29,538 nt of DNA, taken from positions 1 through 29,538 of IMG/VR virus record IMGVR_UViG_3300030103_000123; one strand, written 5' to 3'. This stretch comes from a virus. Shown in pieces: positions 12,487 to 19,117 of this stretch. The translations under genes were made by a program, and so were the position numbers. The notes beneath the pieces were generated by a model. It worked only from the letters and a program-made list of their open reading frames with translations. It was not told the DNA's origin and did no database searches. Positions within the stretch are counted from its first letter, which is position 1. Every line of letters starts with the position of its first letter.

Positions 12487-12732
12487 ATGTACGAGCTATT
12501 TGTGCTTGCGTGTTTAACAGCGAGTAACAATATGTGTGTAACACTAAAGGATTTGTATGGTCCTTACGATAGTCACGATAAATGTTTATCAAGAGCATAT
12601 GAAATAGCAGTAGGAATGCCTACACATATGCCAAATTACTACCCTAGAAGTTACAAGTGTGTAGATATGATATGGAATAAGGAAGAAAAGACCCCAACAA
12701 CATGGCAACCAAACGTAAAAAGGGTGGATTAA
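12487..12732 (+). CDS. Small Cys-containing protein with hydrophobic N-terminus
   Basis: An 81-residue protein that starts directly after the previous stop (TAAATG). The N-terminus (MYELFVLACLTA) is hydrophobic and may be a short export signal. The rest has a spaced Cys pattern (C17, C33, C58) with YGPYDSHDKCLSRAYEIA, a layout I recall from small marine-phage proteins of unknown role. The last 31 bases overlap the next gene. Confidence 0.55.
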   Translation: MYELFVLACLTASNNMCVTLKDLYGPYDSHDKCLSRAYEIAVGMPTHMPNYYPRSYKCVDMIWNKEEKTPTTWQPNVKRVD

Positions 12733-12995
12733 AAGGATTTTCTCAAAAAAGTGGAGATATGAGATCCACAAAATCGGGTGCAGGTATGACTGCCAAGGGT
12801 GTAGCCAAATATAGAAGGCAAAATCCGGGAAGTAAGTTAAAAACTGCAGTAACTGAGAAAAAACCTACAGGGAAAAGAGCTAAGAGACGTAAATCATTTT
12901 GTGCTAGAAGTGCAGGACAGATGAAAAAGTTTCCAAAGGCAGCTAAAGATCCTAATAGTAGGTTAAGACAAGCTAGAAGAAGATGGAGATGTTAA
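12702..12995 (+). CDS. DUF6321-like basic phage protein
   Basis: A 97-residue, very basic protein. GAGMTAKGVAKYRRQNPGSK, TEKKPTGKRAKRRKSFCARS and the DPNSRLRQARRRWRC ending match my memory of the DUF6321 family of phage proteins. Function unknown; charge suggests binding to DNA or a virion role. The ATG lies within the previous gene. Confidence 0.75.
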   Translation: MATKRKKGGLKGFSQKSGDMRSTKSGAGMTAKGVAKYRRQNPGSKLKTAVTEKKPTGKRAKRRKSFCARSAGQMKKFPKAAKDPNSRLRQARRRWRC

Positions 12996-12996
12996 C

Positions 12997-13341
12997 ATGG
13001 CTAAAGAAAATTTAAAAAAACCAACTGCTAAACAAGTCGGAGTAAAAAAATTACCAGAAAAAGTGCGTAATAAAATGGGTTATATGAATAAAGGTGGAAC
13101 AATGAAAAAATCTAAAATGATGAATAAGGGTGGGGCTGCTAAAAAGTCTAAAATGATGAATAAAGGTGGAGCTGCTAAAAAGTCTAAAATGATGTACAAA
13201 GGTGGTGCTTCAATGAAAAAATCTAAAATGATGAATAAAGGTGGTGCTTCAATGAAGAAGAAGACGAAGTACATGTCAAAAGGTGGTGCGACTAAAAAAA
13301 CAAAGTACATGTCAAAAGGTGGTGCTGCGAGACGTAAGTAA
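12997..13341 (+). CDS. Lys/Met/Gly tandem-repeat protein (KGG repeats)
   Basis: A 114-residue protein. Residues about 28-110 contain seven repeats of the form KMMNKGGAAKKS or KYMSKGGATKKT, with periods of 11-13 residues. The corresponding DNA (about 13078-13330) is a coding minisatellite with units of 33-39 bases. Extremely basic and without hydrophobic core. Similar KGG tracts occur in other marine phage proteins, but their role is unknown. Starts 1 base after the previous stop. Confidence 0.7.
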   Translation: MAKENLKKPTAKQVGVKKLPEKVRNKMGYMNKGGTMKKSKMMNKGGAAKKSKMMNKGGAAKKSKMMYKGGASMKKSKMMNKGGASMKKKTKYMSKGGATKKTKYMSKGGAARRK

Positions 13342-14018
13342 TGTCTTATCTTATTAGTAACGTACCTCACTTTAAATGTTGGGTACGTAAAGAGTTTACA
13401 GCCAATCATCAAAAATACCATGGTGAGTTTCTTCACGCTATAGCTTTTGCTGTTAACACTATACCTGATAGATCATTGAGCTTTCAAGTAGTCTTTACAG
13501 GTTGTGATGAAGATGAGAACATTCATGGTGGTGCTATGTGGGCAAGAATGCCAATACAAGCACTTGTAGCTGACATACCAGTTGATGAATGGGCAGAACC
13601 TATGGAAGATCACCTATGTCAACCGTGGGATTGTGAGGCTAGAAATCATAGCGTCATTGTTATGGATAGAGTCAGTTCATCTCCTTGGCTCTGTAAAATA
13701 GATAATAAATTCTATACTGCAAGATACATGTTCACTGTTGACTACACAGAGAGTGAAATAGCAGATGATCCAGCACAACACAAACAATCTCACGTGTTGT
13801 ATCTTTTAGATGCGGGTCAGTGGACTGGGAATATCGTTGCCTTACCTAACAATAGAGTTAGAGCAACAAGTCCAGCATTATGGGTTACTGGAGAAGGTGC
13901 TCCTGACTTTGCTCCATCACAATGGCTACATTCAGCAGAGTCACATGAATCTTATCTAGACCCCCATACAACTTTTAATAACTTGTACAATGACACAACC
14001 AAAAAAAAGAAATTATAA
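13341..14018 (+). CDS. Conserved marine-phage protein starting MSYLISNVPHFKCWVRKE, unknown
   Basis: A 225-residue soluble protein. Its opening, then the GAMWARMPIQALV stretch, SVIVMDRVSSSPWLCKI, YMFTVDYTESE and ALPNNRVRATSP closely follow a family I recall from cyanophages and other marine phages, always of unknown function. Start overlaps the repeat gene stop as TAATG. It is the only larger globular protein in this cluster of basic small genes, so a virion or assembly role is possible. Confidence 0.75.
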   Translation: MSYLISNVPHFKCWVRKEFTANHQKYHGEFLHAIAFAVNTIPDRSLSFQVVFTGCDEDENIHGGAMWARMPIQALVADIPVDEWAEPMEDHLCQPWDCEARNHSVIVMDRVSSSPWLCKIDNKFYTARYMFTVDYTESEIADDPAQHKQSHVLYLLDAGQWTGNIVALPNNRVRATSPALWVTGEGAPDFAPSQWLHSAESHESYLDPHTTFNNLYNDTTKKKKL

Positions 14019-14253
14019 AAAAGAATATAAGAACTACCACGGTAAACCTGAACAGATTAAAAGAAGAGATAGCAGAAATGCAGCTCGTAGAATTTTAAAA
14101 AATAAAGGGGTAAACGTTAAAGGTAGAGATGTTGCACATAAAAATGGCAATCCTAAAGATAATAGGGTTGCTAATTTAACAGTTAAGCGTGCATCACAAA
14201 ATAGGTCTTTTAAAAGGACTCGTAATGCGAAAAAGAAAAACAAGAGGGCATAA
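13990..14253 (+). CDS. HNH-like small basic protein
   Basis: An 87-residue basic protein. The part GRDVAHKNGNPKDNRVANLT followed by QNRSFKR has the His-Asn/Asp-Asn-Leu spacing of an HNH_3-type nuclease (D-x-x-H, N, D-N-x-x-N-L, then N-R). HNH proteins near terminase genes often take part in packaging. The domain is minimal, so activity is uncertain. It overlaps the previous gene by 29 bases. Confidence 0.7.
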   Translation: MTQPKKRNYKKEYKNYHGKPEQIKRRDSRNAARRILKNKGVNVKGRDVAHKNGNPKDNRVANLTVKRASQNRSFKRTRNAKKKNKRA

Positions 14254-14441
14254 TGGCAAAAAAGAAATCTAAGAGCACAGTAAATAAGGCAGGAAACTAT
14301 ACGAAGCCTTCAATGAGAAAAGCTTTATTTAATCGCATCAAAGCAGGAGGCAAAGGTGGTGCTCCCGGACAATGGTCAGCACGTAAAGCTCAGATGTTAG
14401 CTAAACAATATAAATCAAAAGGTGGAGGCTATAGAAGCTAA
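14253..14441 (+). CDS. DUF5872-like small basic protein
   Basis: A 62-residue protein whose second half (MRKALFNRIKAGGKGGAPGQ, then WSARKAQMLAKQYKSKGGGY) fits the DUF5872 pattern as I recall it. Function unknown. It joins both neighbours by single-base TAATG overlaps. Confidence 0.7.
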   Translation: MAKKKSKSTVNKAGNYTKPSMRKALFNRIKAGGKGGAPGQWSARKAQMLAKQYKSKGGGYRS

Positions 14442-14593
14442 TGCCACATTATACTAAACCATTAAAAAAAGTAATAAAAGGATTAAAAAAAGCGTCTAAG
14501 CTTCATGCTGGTCAAGCTAAGACTTTAAGTAAAGTAATGAAAGATCAAAAGAAGGGGTATAAGAAAGTTGTCAAGAAAAAAAAGAGATCCTAA
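14441..14593 (+). CDS. Small lysine-rich protein
   Basis: A 50-residue protein: MPHYTKPLKKVIKGLKKASK, then LHAGQAKTLSKVMKDQKKGY and a poly-Lys end. TAATG overlap with the gene before it; the last 26 bases overlap the next gene. Likely nucleic-acid binding from charge alone. Confidence 0.6.
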   Translation: MPHYTKPLKKVIKGLKKASKLHAGQAKTLSKVMKDQKKGYKKVVKKKKRS

Positions 14594-14873
14594 AGTTGGC
14601 ACTGGAAAAAAACCTAAAGGCAGTGATCGCAGATTATACACAGATGAAAACCCAAAAGATACCGTTAGTATAAAATTTGCTACACCAACAGACGCTAGGA
14701 AGACCGTAGCAAAAGTAAAAAAGGTTAATAAACCTTACGCAAGAAAAATACAGATTTTAACAGTTATGGAGCAACGTGCTAAAGTTATGGGAAAAACAGA
14801 AGTTGTGAGCATAGCAAAAAAAGCAAAGGAAAGTTTAAAGAAAGCCAATGAACGAAAAAAGAAAAAGGTGTAA
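14568..14873 (+). CDS. Conserved basic marine-phage protein (TTG start)
   Basis: A 101-residue protein starting at TTG 14568, with AAGGGG about 10 bases before. The N-terminal DPKVGTGKKPKGSDRRLYTD then ENPKDTVSIKFATP match a family I remember from marine phages. The C-terminus is a basic helix. No in-frame ATG lies upstream of the conserved part, so the TTG start is likely real. Confidence 0.7.
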   Translation: MSRKKRDPKVGTGKKPKGSDRRLYTDENPKDTVSIKFATPTDARKTVAKVKKVNKPYARKIQILTVMEQRAKVMGKTEVVSIAKKAKESLKKANERKKKKV

Positions 14874-14994
14874 GACTTGCGAATGTTACGATTGCGATTG
14901 CGAAGAATGCTCATGCGATTGCCATCATAATGATAGAGTTCTTACTGATCTTCATGATCGAGAATCAAATAGTCAATCAGACACAAAGATTTAA
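14848..14994 (+). CDS. Small cysteine-rich, metallothionein-like peptide
   Basis: A 48-residue protein with eight Cys (8, 11, 13, 16, 18, 21, 23, 25) followed by two His (26, 27) in CKTCECYDCDCEECSCDCHH. The CxxC/CxC pattern is typical of metal-cluster proteins. The first 26 bases overlap the previous gene, and the last 65 bases overlap the next gene in another frame. Could bind zinc or another soft metal. No matching family is recognised. Confidence 0.5.
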   Translation: MNEKRKRCKTCECYDCDCEECSCDCHHNDRVLTDLHDRESNSQSDTKI

Positions 14995-15106
14995 AAGCAT
15001 TGACAGATGCTTGTATTTCGCAGAAAAACTGCATAACCAACCCCAAATACCAACAGAGGATGGAAATAAAAGAATAACTGCATATTGTAAACCTGTAAGG
15101 AAGTAA
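14930..15106 (+). CDS. Small conserved marine-phage protein with RCLYFAEKLH motif
   Basis: A 58-residue protein starting MIEFLLIFMIENQIV. The middle (SIDRCLYFAEKLHNQPQIPT) and end (ITAYCKPVRK) match a short family I recall from marine phages, with two conserved Cys. The first 15 residues are hydrophobic and may be a signal or membrane anchor. Overlaps the Cys-rich gene by 65 bases. Function unknown. Confidence 0.6.
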   Translation: MIEFLLIFMIENQIVNQTQRFKSIDRCLYFAEKLHNQPQIPTEDGNKRITAYCKPVRK

Positions 15107-15107
15107 A

Positions 15108-15551
15108 ATGTTAGCAGAATTAGCAGCTGCAAATGCTGCCTTCGGTGTAATCAAAAGTTTCGTTTCCAACGGAAAGGAACTAGCTAGTTGTGGCAAACAA
15201 ATTTCTGATTTTGTTTTCGCTAAAGAAAAAATAGAAAAGGAGGTTAATAAACAAAAAGCTAAAGGAGTTGGAGGTGGAGATTTAGAAGAGTTCATGGCTC
15301 TAGAGGAGCTAAGACAAAAAGAAGAAGAACTCAAACAAATAATGATATATGTGGGTAGACCGGGATTATGGGCAGATTGGCAGAAGTTTCAAGCTCAAGC
15401 AAGAAAAGCTAGAAGAGAACAAGAAAGATTAGATCAGAAAAGAAAAGAAGAGATTATGACAGTGGTACAATGGGTTGTTGGAGTCTCTTTAGCCTTTACA
15501 GGATTCGTAGCTGTGATATACTATGCTGCAAAGTGGGCAGGTAAAATATGA
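15108..15551 (+). CDS. Conserved membrane-tailed coiled-coil protein
   Basis: A 147-residue protein. The N-terminal AELAAANAAFGVIKSFVSNG, the middle LEEFMALEELRQKEEELKQI followed by GRPGLWADWQKFQAQA, and a C-terminal membrane span (about 118-141) define a marine-phage family I recall, of unknown function. Long charged helices suggest a coiled coil. It lies one base after the previous gene, near the lysis genes. It could be a virion internal protein or part of the lysis module. Confidence 0.65.
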   Translation: MLAELAAANAAFGVIKSFVSNGKELASCGKQISDFVFAKEKIEKEVNKQKAKGVGGGDLEEFMALEELRQKEEELKQIMIYVGRPGLWADWQKFQAQARKARREQERLDQKRKEEIMTVVQWVVGVSLAFTGFVAVIYYAAKWAGKI

Positions 15552-15640
15552 TACAGTGGATATTAAAATTATTTCAAAAACAAGGTGATTTATCAAAGCA
15601 TAGACTTCATACAACTAAGTATGAAGATTTGTGTATGTAA
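15548..15640 (+). CDS. Possible 30-residue peptide
   Basis: Begins with an ATGA overlap at the end of the previous gene and encodes MIQWILKLFQKQ plus 18 more residues. Its short amphipathic start could interact with membrane. Supported only by coupling and by filling the gap to the next gene. Confidence 0.35.
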   Translation: MIQWILKLFQKQGDLSKHRLHTTKYEDLCM

Positions 15641-15649
15641 GAGGACATT

Positions 15650-15910
15650 ATGGCATTAGCAAAATCTCAAAGGAGTTTGAAAGCGTGGGGTAAACAGAAG
15701 TGGAGAACTAAATCAGGTAAACCTAGTACACAAGGACCAAAAGCAACTGGTGAACGTTATTTACCTTCAGCGGCAATTAAGGCTCTTTCTGCCAGTGAAT
15801 ATGCCGCCTCTTCGGCTGCTAAACGAAAAGCAAAACGAGCAGGTAAACAGGTGGCTAAACAACCCAAAAAGATTGCAAAGAAAACATCAAGATTTCGTAA
15901 ATTTAGTTAA
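15650..15910 (+). CDS. Conserved basic marine-phage protein
   Basis: An 86-residue protein: SLKAWGKQKWRTKSGKPSTQ, then GERYLPSAAIKALSASEYAA and a Lys/Arg-rich tail ending SRFRKFS. This pattern is very common in marine phage genomes, function unknown to me. Preceded by GAGGACATT. After its stop, another frame stays open with a coding look for 16 codons (see findings). Confidence 0.75.
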   Translation: MALAKSQRSLKAWGKQKWRTKSGKPSTQGPKATGERYLPSAAIKALSASEYAASSAAKRKAKRAGKQVAKQPKKIAKKTSRFRKFS

Positions 15911-15957
15911 AGCGAAAGAATTAGCAAAAGCACGAAGATTACAGGAAAATATAGATA

Positions 15958-16350
15958 ATGATACAAGCATTGATAGGACCAATAGCAAATCTCGCAGGAA
16001 CGTGGTTTCAAAACAAACTAGAAAAAACAAAGGCAGAAGGTAAGGCAAAAGTAGCAGAAGCAAAAGCTAGAGCAACTGTAGCTGAGAAAGTGGCTTCAGG
16101 TAAAATAGAGTGGGAAGGCAAAATGGCTGATGCTACAAATGATTCGTGGAAAGACGAATTTGCTTTAGTTGTGCTGTTAGCACCTGCGATACTTGTTTTT
16201 ATTCCGGGAATGAGAGAGTATGTTCAAAAAGGATTTGAAGTGTTGGCTACGTTACCTGATTGGTATCAATACCTATTGTATATAGCTATATCTGCATCAT
16301 TTGGTATCAAAGGTGTAGGTCAAGCAGCTAAAATGTTGAAACGCAAATGA
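15958..16350 (+). CDS. Holin-like membrane protein
   Basis: A 130-residue protein: an N-terminal amphipathic segment (MIQALIGPIANLAGTWFQNK), a charged Ala-rich helix, the WKDEF motif near 64-68, then two membrane spans (about 68-83 and 104-120) and a basic end. This matches the three-segment holin families of alphaproteobacterial phages and gene-transfer agents. Adjacent to lysozyme, so it probably permits endolysin release. Identification rests on shape and context. Confidence 0.6.
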   Translation: MIQALIGPIANLAGTWFQNKLEKTKAEGKAKVAEAKARATVAEKVASGKIEWEGKMADATNDSWKDEFALVVLLAPAILVFIPGMREYVQKGFEVLATLPDWYQYLLYIAISASFGIKGVGQAAKMLKRK

Positions 16351-16472
16351 ACCTCAAAACCTTGACATTTTTAAAGCTATCTGATATAACAAGTAGAATA
16401 TCTGTATATTTTTGGCATAAGCACGTAAAAGAAATACGTAAGCAACAGTACGAGCAAGGACTCAGACCATGA
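16347..16472 (+). CDS. Small lysis-cassette protein, unknown
   Basis: A 41-residue peptide joined to holin and lysozyme by ATGA overlaps at both ends. Sequence: MNLKTLTFLKLSDITSRISV followed by a basic helical stretch. No signal peptide or Cys-lipobox is present, so it is not a standard spanin. Context suggests an accessory to lysis. Confidence 0.5.
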   Translation: MNLKTLTFLKLSDITSRISVYFWHKHVKEIRKQQYEQGLRP

Positions 16473-16924
16473 ACATAGATAAATTAAGAGAAGAAGTCAC
16501 TTTTGACGAGGGCGTGAAATATGAAACATACCATTGCAGTGAAGGGCATTTGACCGGGGGCATCGGACATTTGATCACTGAATGGGATGAAGATTATTAT
16601 GACAAACCTATAGGAACTTCTATACCAAAAGAAAAAGTCAATGAGTGGTTTGCAAAAGATATAGAAGTATCTATTAACGATTGCAAAGATTTGTTTAATA
16701 ATTTTGAGGTCTTACCTGAAGATGTACAAAGAGTATTGGCAAATATGTCTTTTCAATTAGGTAGACCAAGATTAGGCAAATTTAAAAAAATGATTGCTGC
16801 AGTAGAGGTACAAGACTTTGCTGAAATGGCAAATCAAATGGAAGATTCAAGATGGTTTAGACAGACCCCTAAAAGGGCACAACGTTTAATTGAAAGAGTA
16901 ATTAGACATGGAGTACCTTCATGA
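16469..16924 (+). CDS. T4-type lysozyme (endolysin, GH24-like)
   Basis: A 151-residue muramidase. The region DEGVKYETYHCSEGHLTGGI aligns by eye with T4 lysozyme: E14 matches catalytic Glu11, T29 matches Thr26, and the following GIGH is conserved. The residue matching Asp20 is C23. The C-terminal part has QLGRPRLGKFKKM and SRWFRQTPKRAQRL, as in the family. No signal peptide, so release should need the holin. Overlaps the next gene by ATGA. Confidence 0.85.
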   Translation: MNIDKLREEVTFDEGVKYETYHCSEGHLTGGIGHLITEWDEDYYDKPIGTSIPKEKVNEWFAKDIEVSINDCKDLFNNFEVLPEDVQRVLANMSFQLGRPRLGKFKKMIAAVEVQDFAEMANQMEDSRWFRQTPKRAQRLIERVIRHGVPS

Positions 16925-17283
16925 AGAAAAGAGAATTAACAGATAGACAAAAAAAGTTTTTAGAAGTTTTATTTGAAGAAGCCAATGGCGATCCAGTAAA
17001 AGCAAAAATGATTGCAGGATACTCAGAGCATTCTTCTACATCTTCTATTGTGGCTACAATGAAAGATGAAATCATGGATGCTACACAACTTTACATGAGT
17101 AGAAATGCACCTAAGGCGGCAGTGGCTATGGTTAGTGGTATAGATGATCCAACACAGTTAGGTATTAGAGATAGATTGGGTGCAGCAAAAGAATTACTTG
17201 ATAGAGTAGGTTTAATTAAAACTGAGAAAGTACAAGTCGAAGCATCAGGTGGAGTGATGCTATTGCCACCAAAGAAGAAGTAA
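16921..17283 (+). CDS. terS: Terminase small subunit
   Basis: A 120-residue protein whose start (LTDRQKKFLEVLFEEANGDP followed by KAKMIAGYS) is the usual helix-turn-helix opening of phage small terminases. A central helical region for oligomerisation (RDRLGAAKELLDRVGLIK) follows, then a short C-terminal tail. It should recognise phage DNA and regulate the large subunit. ATGA overlap with lysozyme and TAATG overlap with the next gene. Confidence 0.75.
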   Translation: MKKRELTDRQKKFLEVLFEEANGDPVKAKMIAGYSEHSSTSSIVATMKDEIMDATQLYMSRNAPKAAVAMVSGIDDPTQLGIRDRLGAAKELLDRVGLIKTEKVQVEASGGVMLLPPKKK

Positions 17284-17684
17284 TGAACAGAAGTTTAGGA
17301 AAGTGGAAGTTACCACAACCAACAGATTTAAAAGACGAAGAAGAAAAAGAGTGGATACAGATACCACGAATAGCAAGAACAGTACCCTTTGGCTACGCAA
17401 TAAATGAAGAGGACTCTGAATTGCTTGATCCTGTGCCTTATGAGTTAGAGGCTTTAGAATTAGCTAGAAAACACGTAAAACAATTTTCTTATCGTGAAGT
17501 AGCTAATTGGCTAACAACTAAAACAGGAAGAGATATATCTCACGTAGGATTAAGAAAAAGATTAATGCATGAGCAACAACGTAAGAACAAGGCTAGAACT
17601 CTTAGAAAATGGTCCGAGTACGCCCAGAAAGCAATCGAAAAAGCGAAAACCATCGAAGAAAGTCGAGTCGGAGCAAAAGCCTAG
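17283..17684 (+). CDS. Conserved HTH-like protein between the terminase genes
   Basis: A 133-residue protein. RTVPFGYAINEEDSELLDPV, then FSYREVANWLTTKTGRDISH and VGLRKRL form a helix-turn-helix-like pattern, followed by a long basic helix. I recall the same protein beside terminases in many marine phages. It may assist DNA recognition for packaging. The last 116 bases overlap the terminase large-subunit frame. Confidence 0.7.
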   Translation: MNRSLGKWKLPQPTDLKDEEEKEWIQIPRIARTVPFGYAINEEDSELLDPVPYELEALELARKHVKQFSYREVANWLTTKTGRDISHVGLRKRLMHEQQRKNKARTLRKWSEYAQKAIEKAKTIEESRVGAKA

Positions 17685-19116
17685 AGTTATAGAAGATATT
17701 GAAAGCATGCCTGTTGAAGAACAGAATGTTGTTTTCAAACCAAACGAAGGACCTCAAACAGAGTTTCTTGCTTCTCCTGAAAGAGAAGTTCTCTATGGGG
17801 GTTCTGCAGGTGGTGGTAAGTCGTATGCTATGTTAGCAGACCCACTACGATATATGAGCCATCCACAATTTAGTGGATTGCTACTAAGACATACGACAGA
17901 AGAACTAAGGGAACTTGTTTGGAAGTCAAGAGAATTATACCCTTTAATATACAAAGGTATAAAGTGGTCAGAAAGAAAGATGCAATGGGTAGCTCCATCA
18001 GGTGCAAGACTATGGATGTCCTACCTAGACCGTGACGATGATGTATTAAGATATCAAGGTTTAGCTTTTAGTTGGATAGGCTTTGACGAATTAACTCAAT
18101 GGGCAACACCATTTGCGTGGAACTACATGAGATCAAGACTCCGTTCTACTGCTCCTGATTTACCAGTGTATATGAGGGCAACAACAAACCCCGGAGGTCC
18201 GGGTCATCAGTGGGTTAAGAAGATGTTTATTGACCCAGCACCATATGGGAGATCATTTGATGCCACAAACATTGAGACAGGAAAAGTTCTTAAATATCCT
18301 GACGGACACGAGAAGGCAGGTGAAGCATTATTTAAAAGAAGATTCATACCTGCTAGACTATCTGATAATCCATATTTATCAAGTCAAGGAGACTACGAAG
18401 CGATGCTTCTTTCCTTACCTGAACACCAACGTAAACAGTTGCTTGAAGGTGATTGGGATATTAAAGAAGGTGCTGCTTTCACTGAGTTTAATAGGGATGT
18501 GCATGTTGTTGAACCTTTTAACATTCCAAGAAATTGGGTTAAGTTTCGTGCATGTGATTATGGTTATGGGTCTTATAGTGCTGTGTTGTGGTTTGCTGTT
18601 TCTCCAGATGAGCAACTTATACTATATAGAGAGTTATACGTTTCTAAAGTCCTTGCCACAGATTTGGCAGAAATGGTACTAGACTTAGAGCAAGAAGATG
18701 GTAATATAAAGTATGGTGTACTTGACAGTTCTCTTTGGCATAAACGTGGCGATACTGGTCCTTCGCTTGCTGAACAAATGATTATGAGAGGATGTCGTTG
18801 GAGACCATCAGACAGAAGTAAAGGTAGTCGTGTGGCTGGTAAAAACGAAATACATAGAAGACTACAGATAGACGAGTTTACAGAAAAACCTAGAATGGTA
18901 TTTTTTAATAATTGCACTGAGACTATAGCTCAGATACCTGCAATACCTCTTGATAAAAAGAATCCTGAAGATGTGGATACAAGAGCAGAAGATCATATCT
19001 ATGATGCATTAAGATATGGTGTAATGACTAGACCTAGATTTAGTATATTTGATTATGATCCTATGGGTGTACCAAAACAAAATATGCCCGTAGCTGACGC
19101 AACGTTTGGATATTAA
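17569..19116 (+). CDS. terL: Terminase large subunit
   Basis: A 515-residue packaging motor. ATPase: Walker A GGSAGGGKS (77-85, K84), Walker B region FSWIGFDELTQW and coupling motif ATTNPGGPGH. Nuclease: RACDYGYGS gives the first Asp, YGVLDSS a second acidic site, and DHIYDALRYG the C-terminal one. It cuts concatemers and pumps DNA into the prohead through the portal. ATG 17569 lies 116 bases inside the preceding gene. The next in-frame ATG (17707) would still keep all motifs, so the true start is uncertain. Confidence 0.93.
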   Translation: MSNNVRTRLELLENGPSTPRKQSKKRKPSKKVESEQKPRVIEDIESMPVEEQNVVFKPNEGPQTEFLASPEREVLYGGSAGGGKSYAMLADPLRYMSHPQFSGLLLRHTTEELRELVWKSRELYPLIYKGIKWSERKMQWVAPSGARLWMSYLDRDDDVLRYQGLAFSWIGFDELTQWATPFAWNYMRSRLRSTAPDLPVYMRATTNPGGPGHQWVKKMFIDPAPYGRSFDATNIETGKVLKYPDGHEKAGEALFKRRFIPARLSDNPYLSSQGDYEAMLLSLPEHQRKQLLEGDWDIKEGAAFTEFNRDVHVVEPFNIPRNWVKFRACDYGYGSYSAVLWFAVSPDEQLILYRELYVSKVLATDLAEMVLDLEQEDGNIKYGVLDSSLWHKRGDTGPSLAEQMIMRGCRWRPSDRSKGSRVAGKNEIHRRLQIDEFTEKPRMVFFNNCTETIAQIPAIPLDKKNPEDVDTRAEDHIYDALRYGVMTRPRFSIFDYDPMGVPKQNMPVADATFGY

Positions 19117-19117
19117 T

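Noticed and set aside
13078-13330. CRISPR-like array
   Set aside because: The repeats are directly adjacent, in frame and without unique spacers, so this is a coding tandem repeat.
13080-13436. A 118-codon frame opposite the KGG repeat gene
   Set aside because: It is the antisense of a repetitive gene and only mirrors its periodicity.
14942-15334. A 130-codon minus-strand frame
   Set aside because: Antisense to two plus-strand genes in a uniformly rightward arm; no features of its own.
18230-18682. A 150-codon plus-strand frame inside the terminase gene
   Set aside because: It lies wholly in another frame of a gene with all family motifs and has no ribosome site or recognisable domain.
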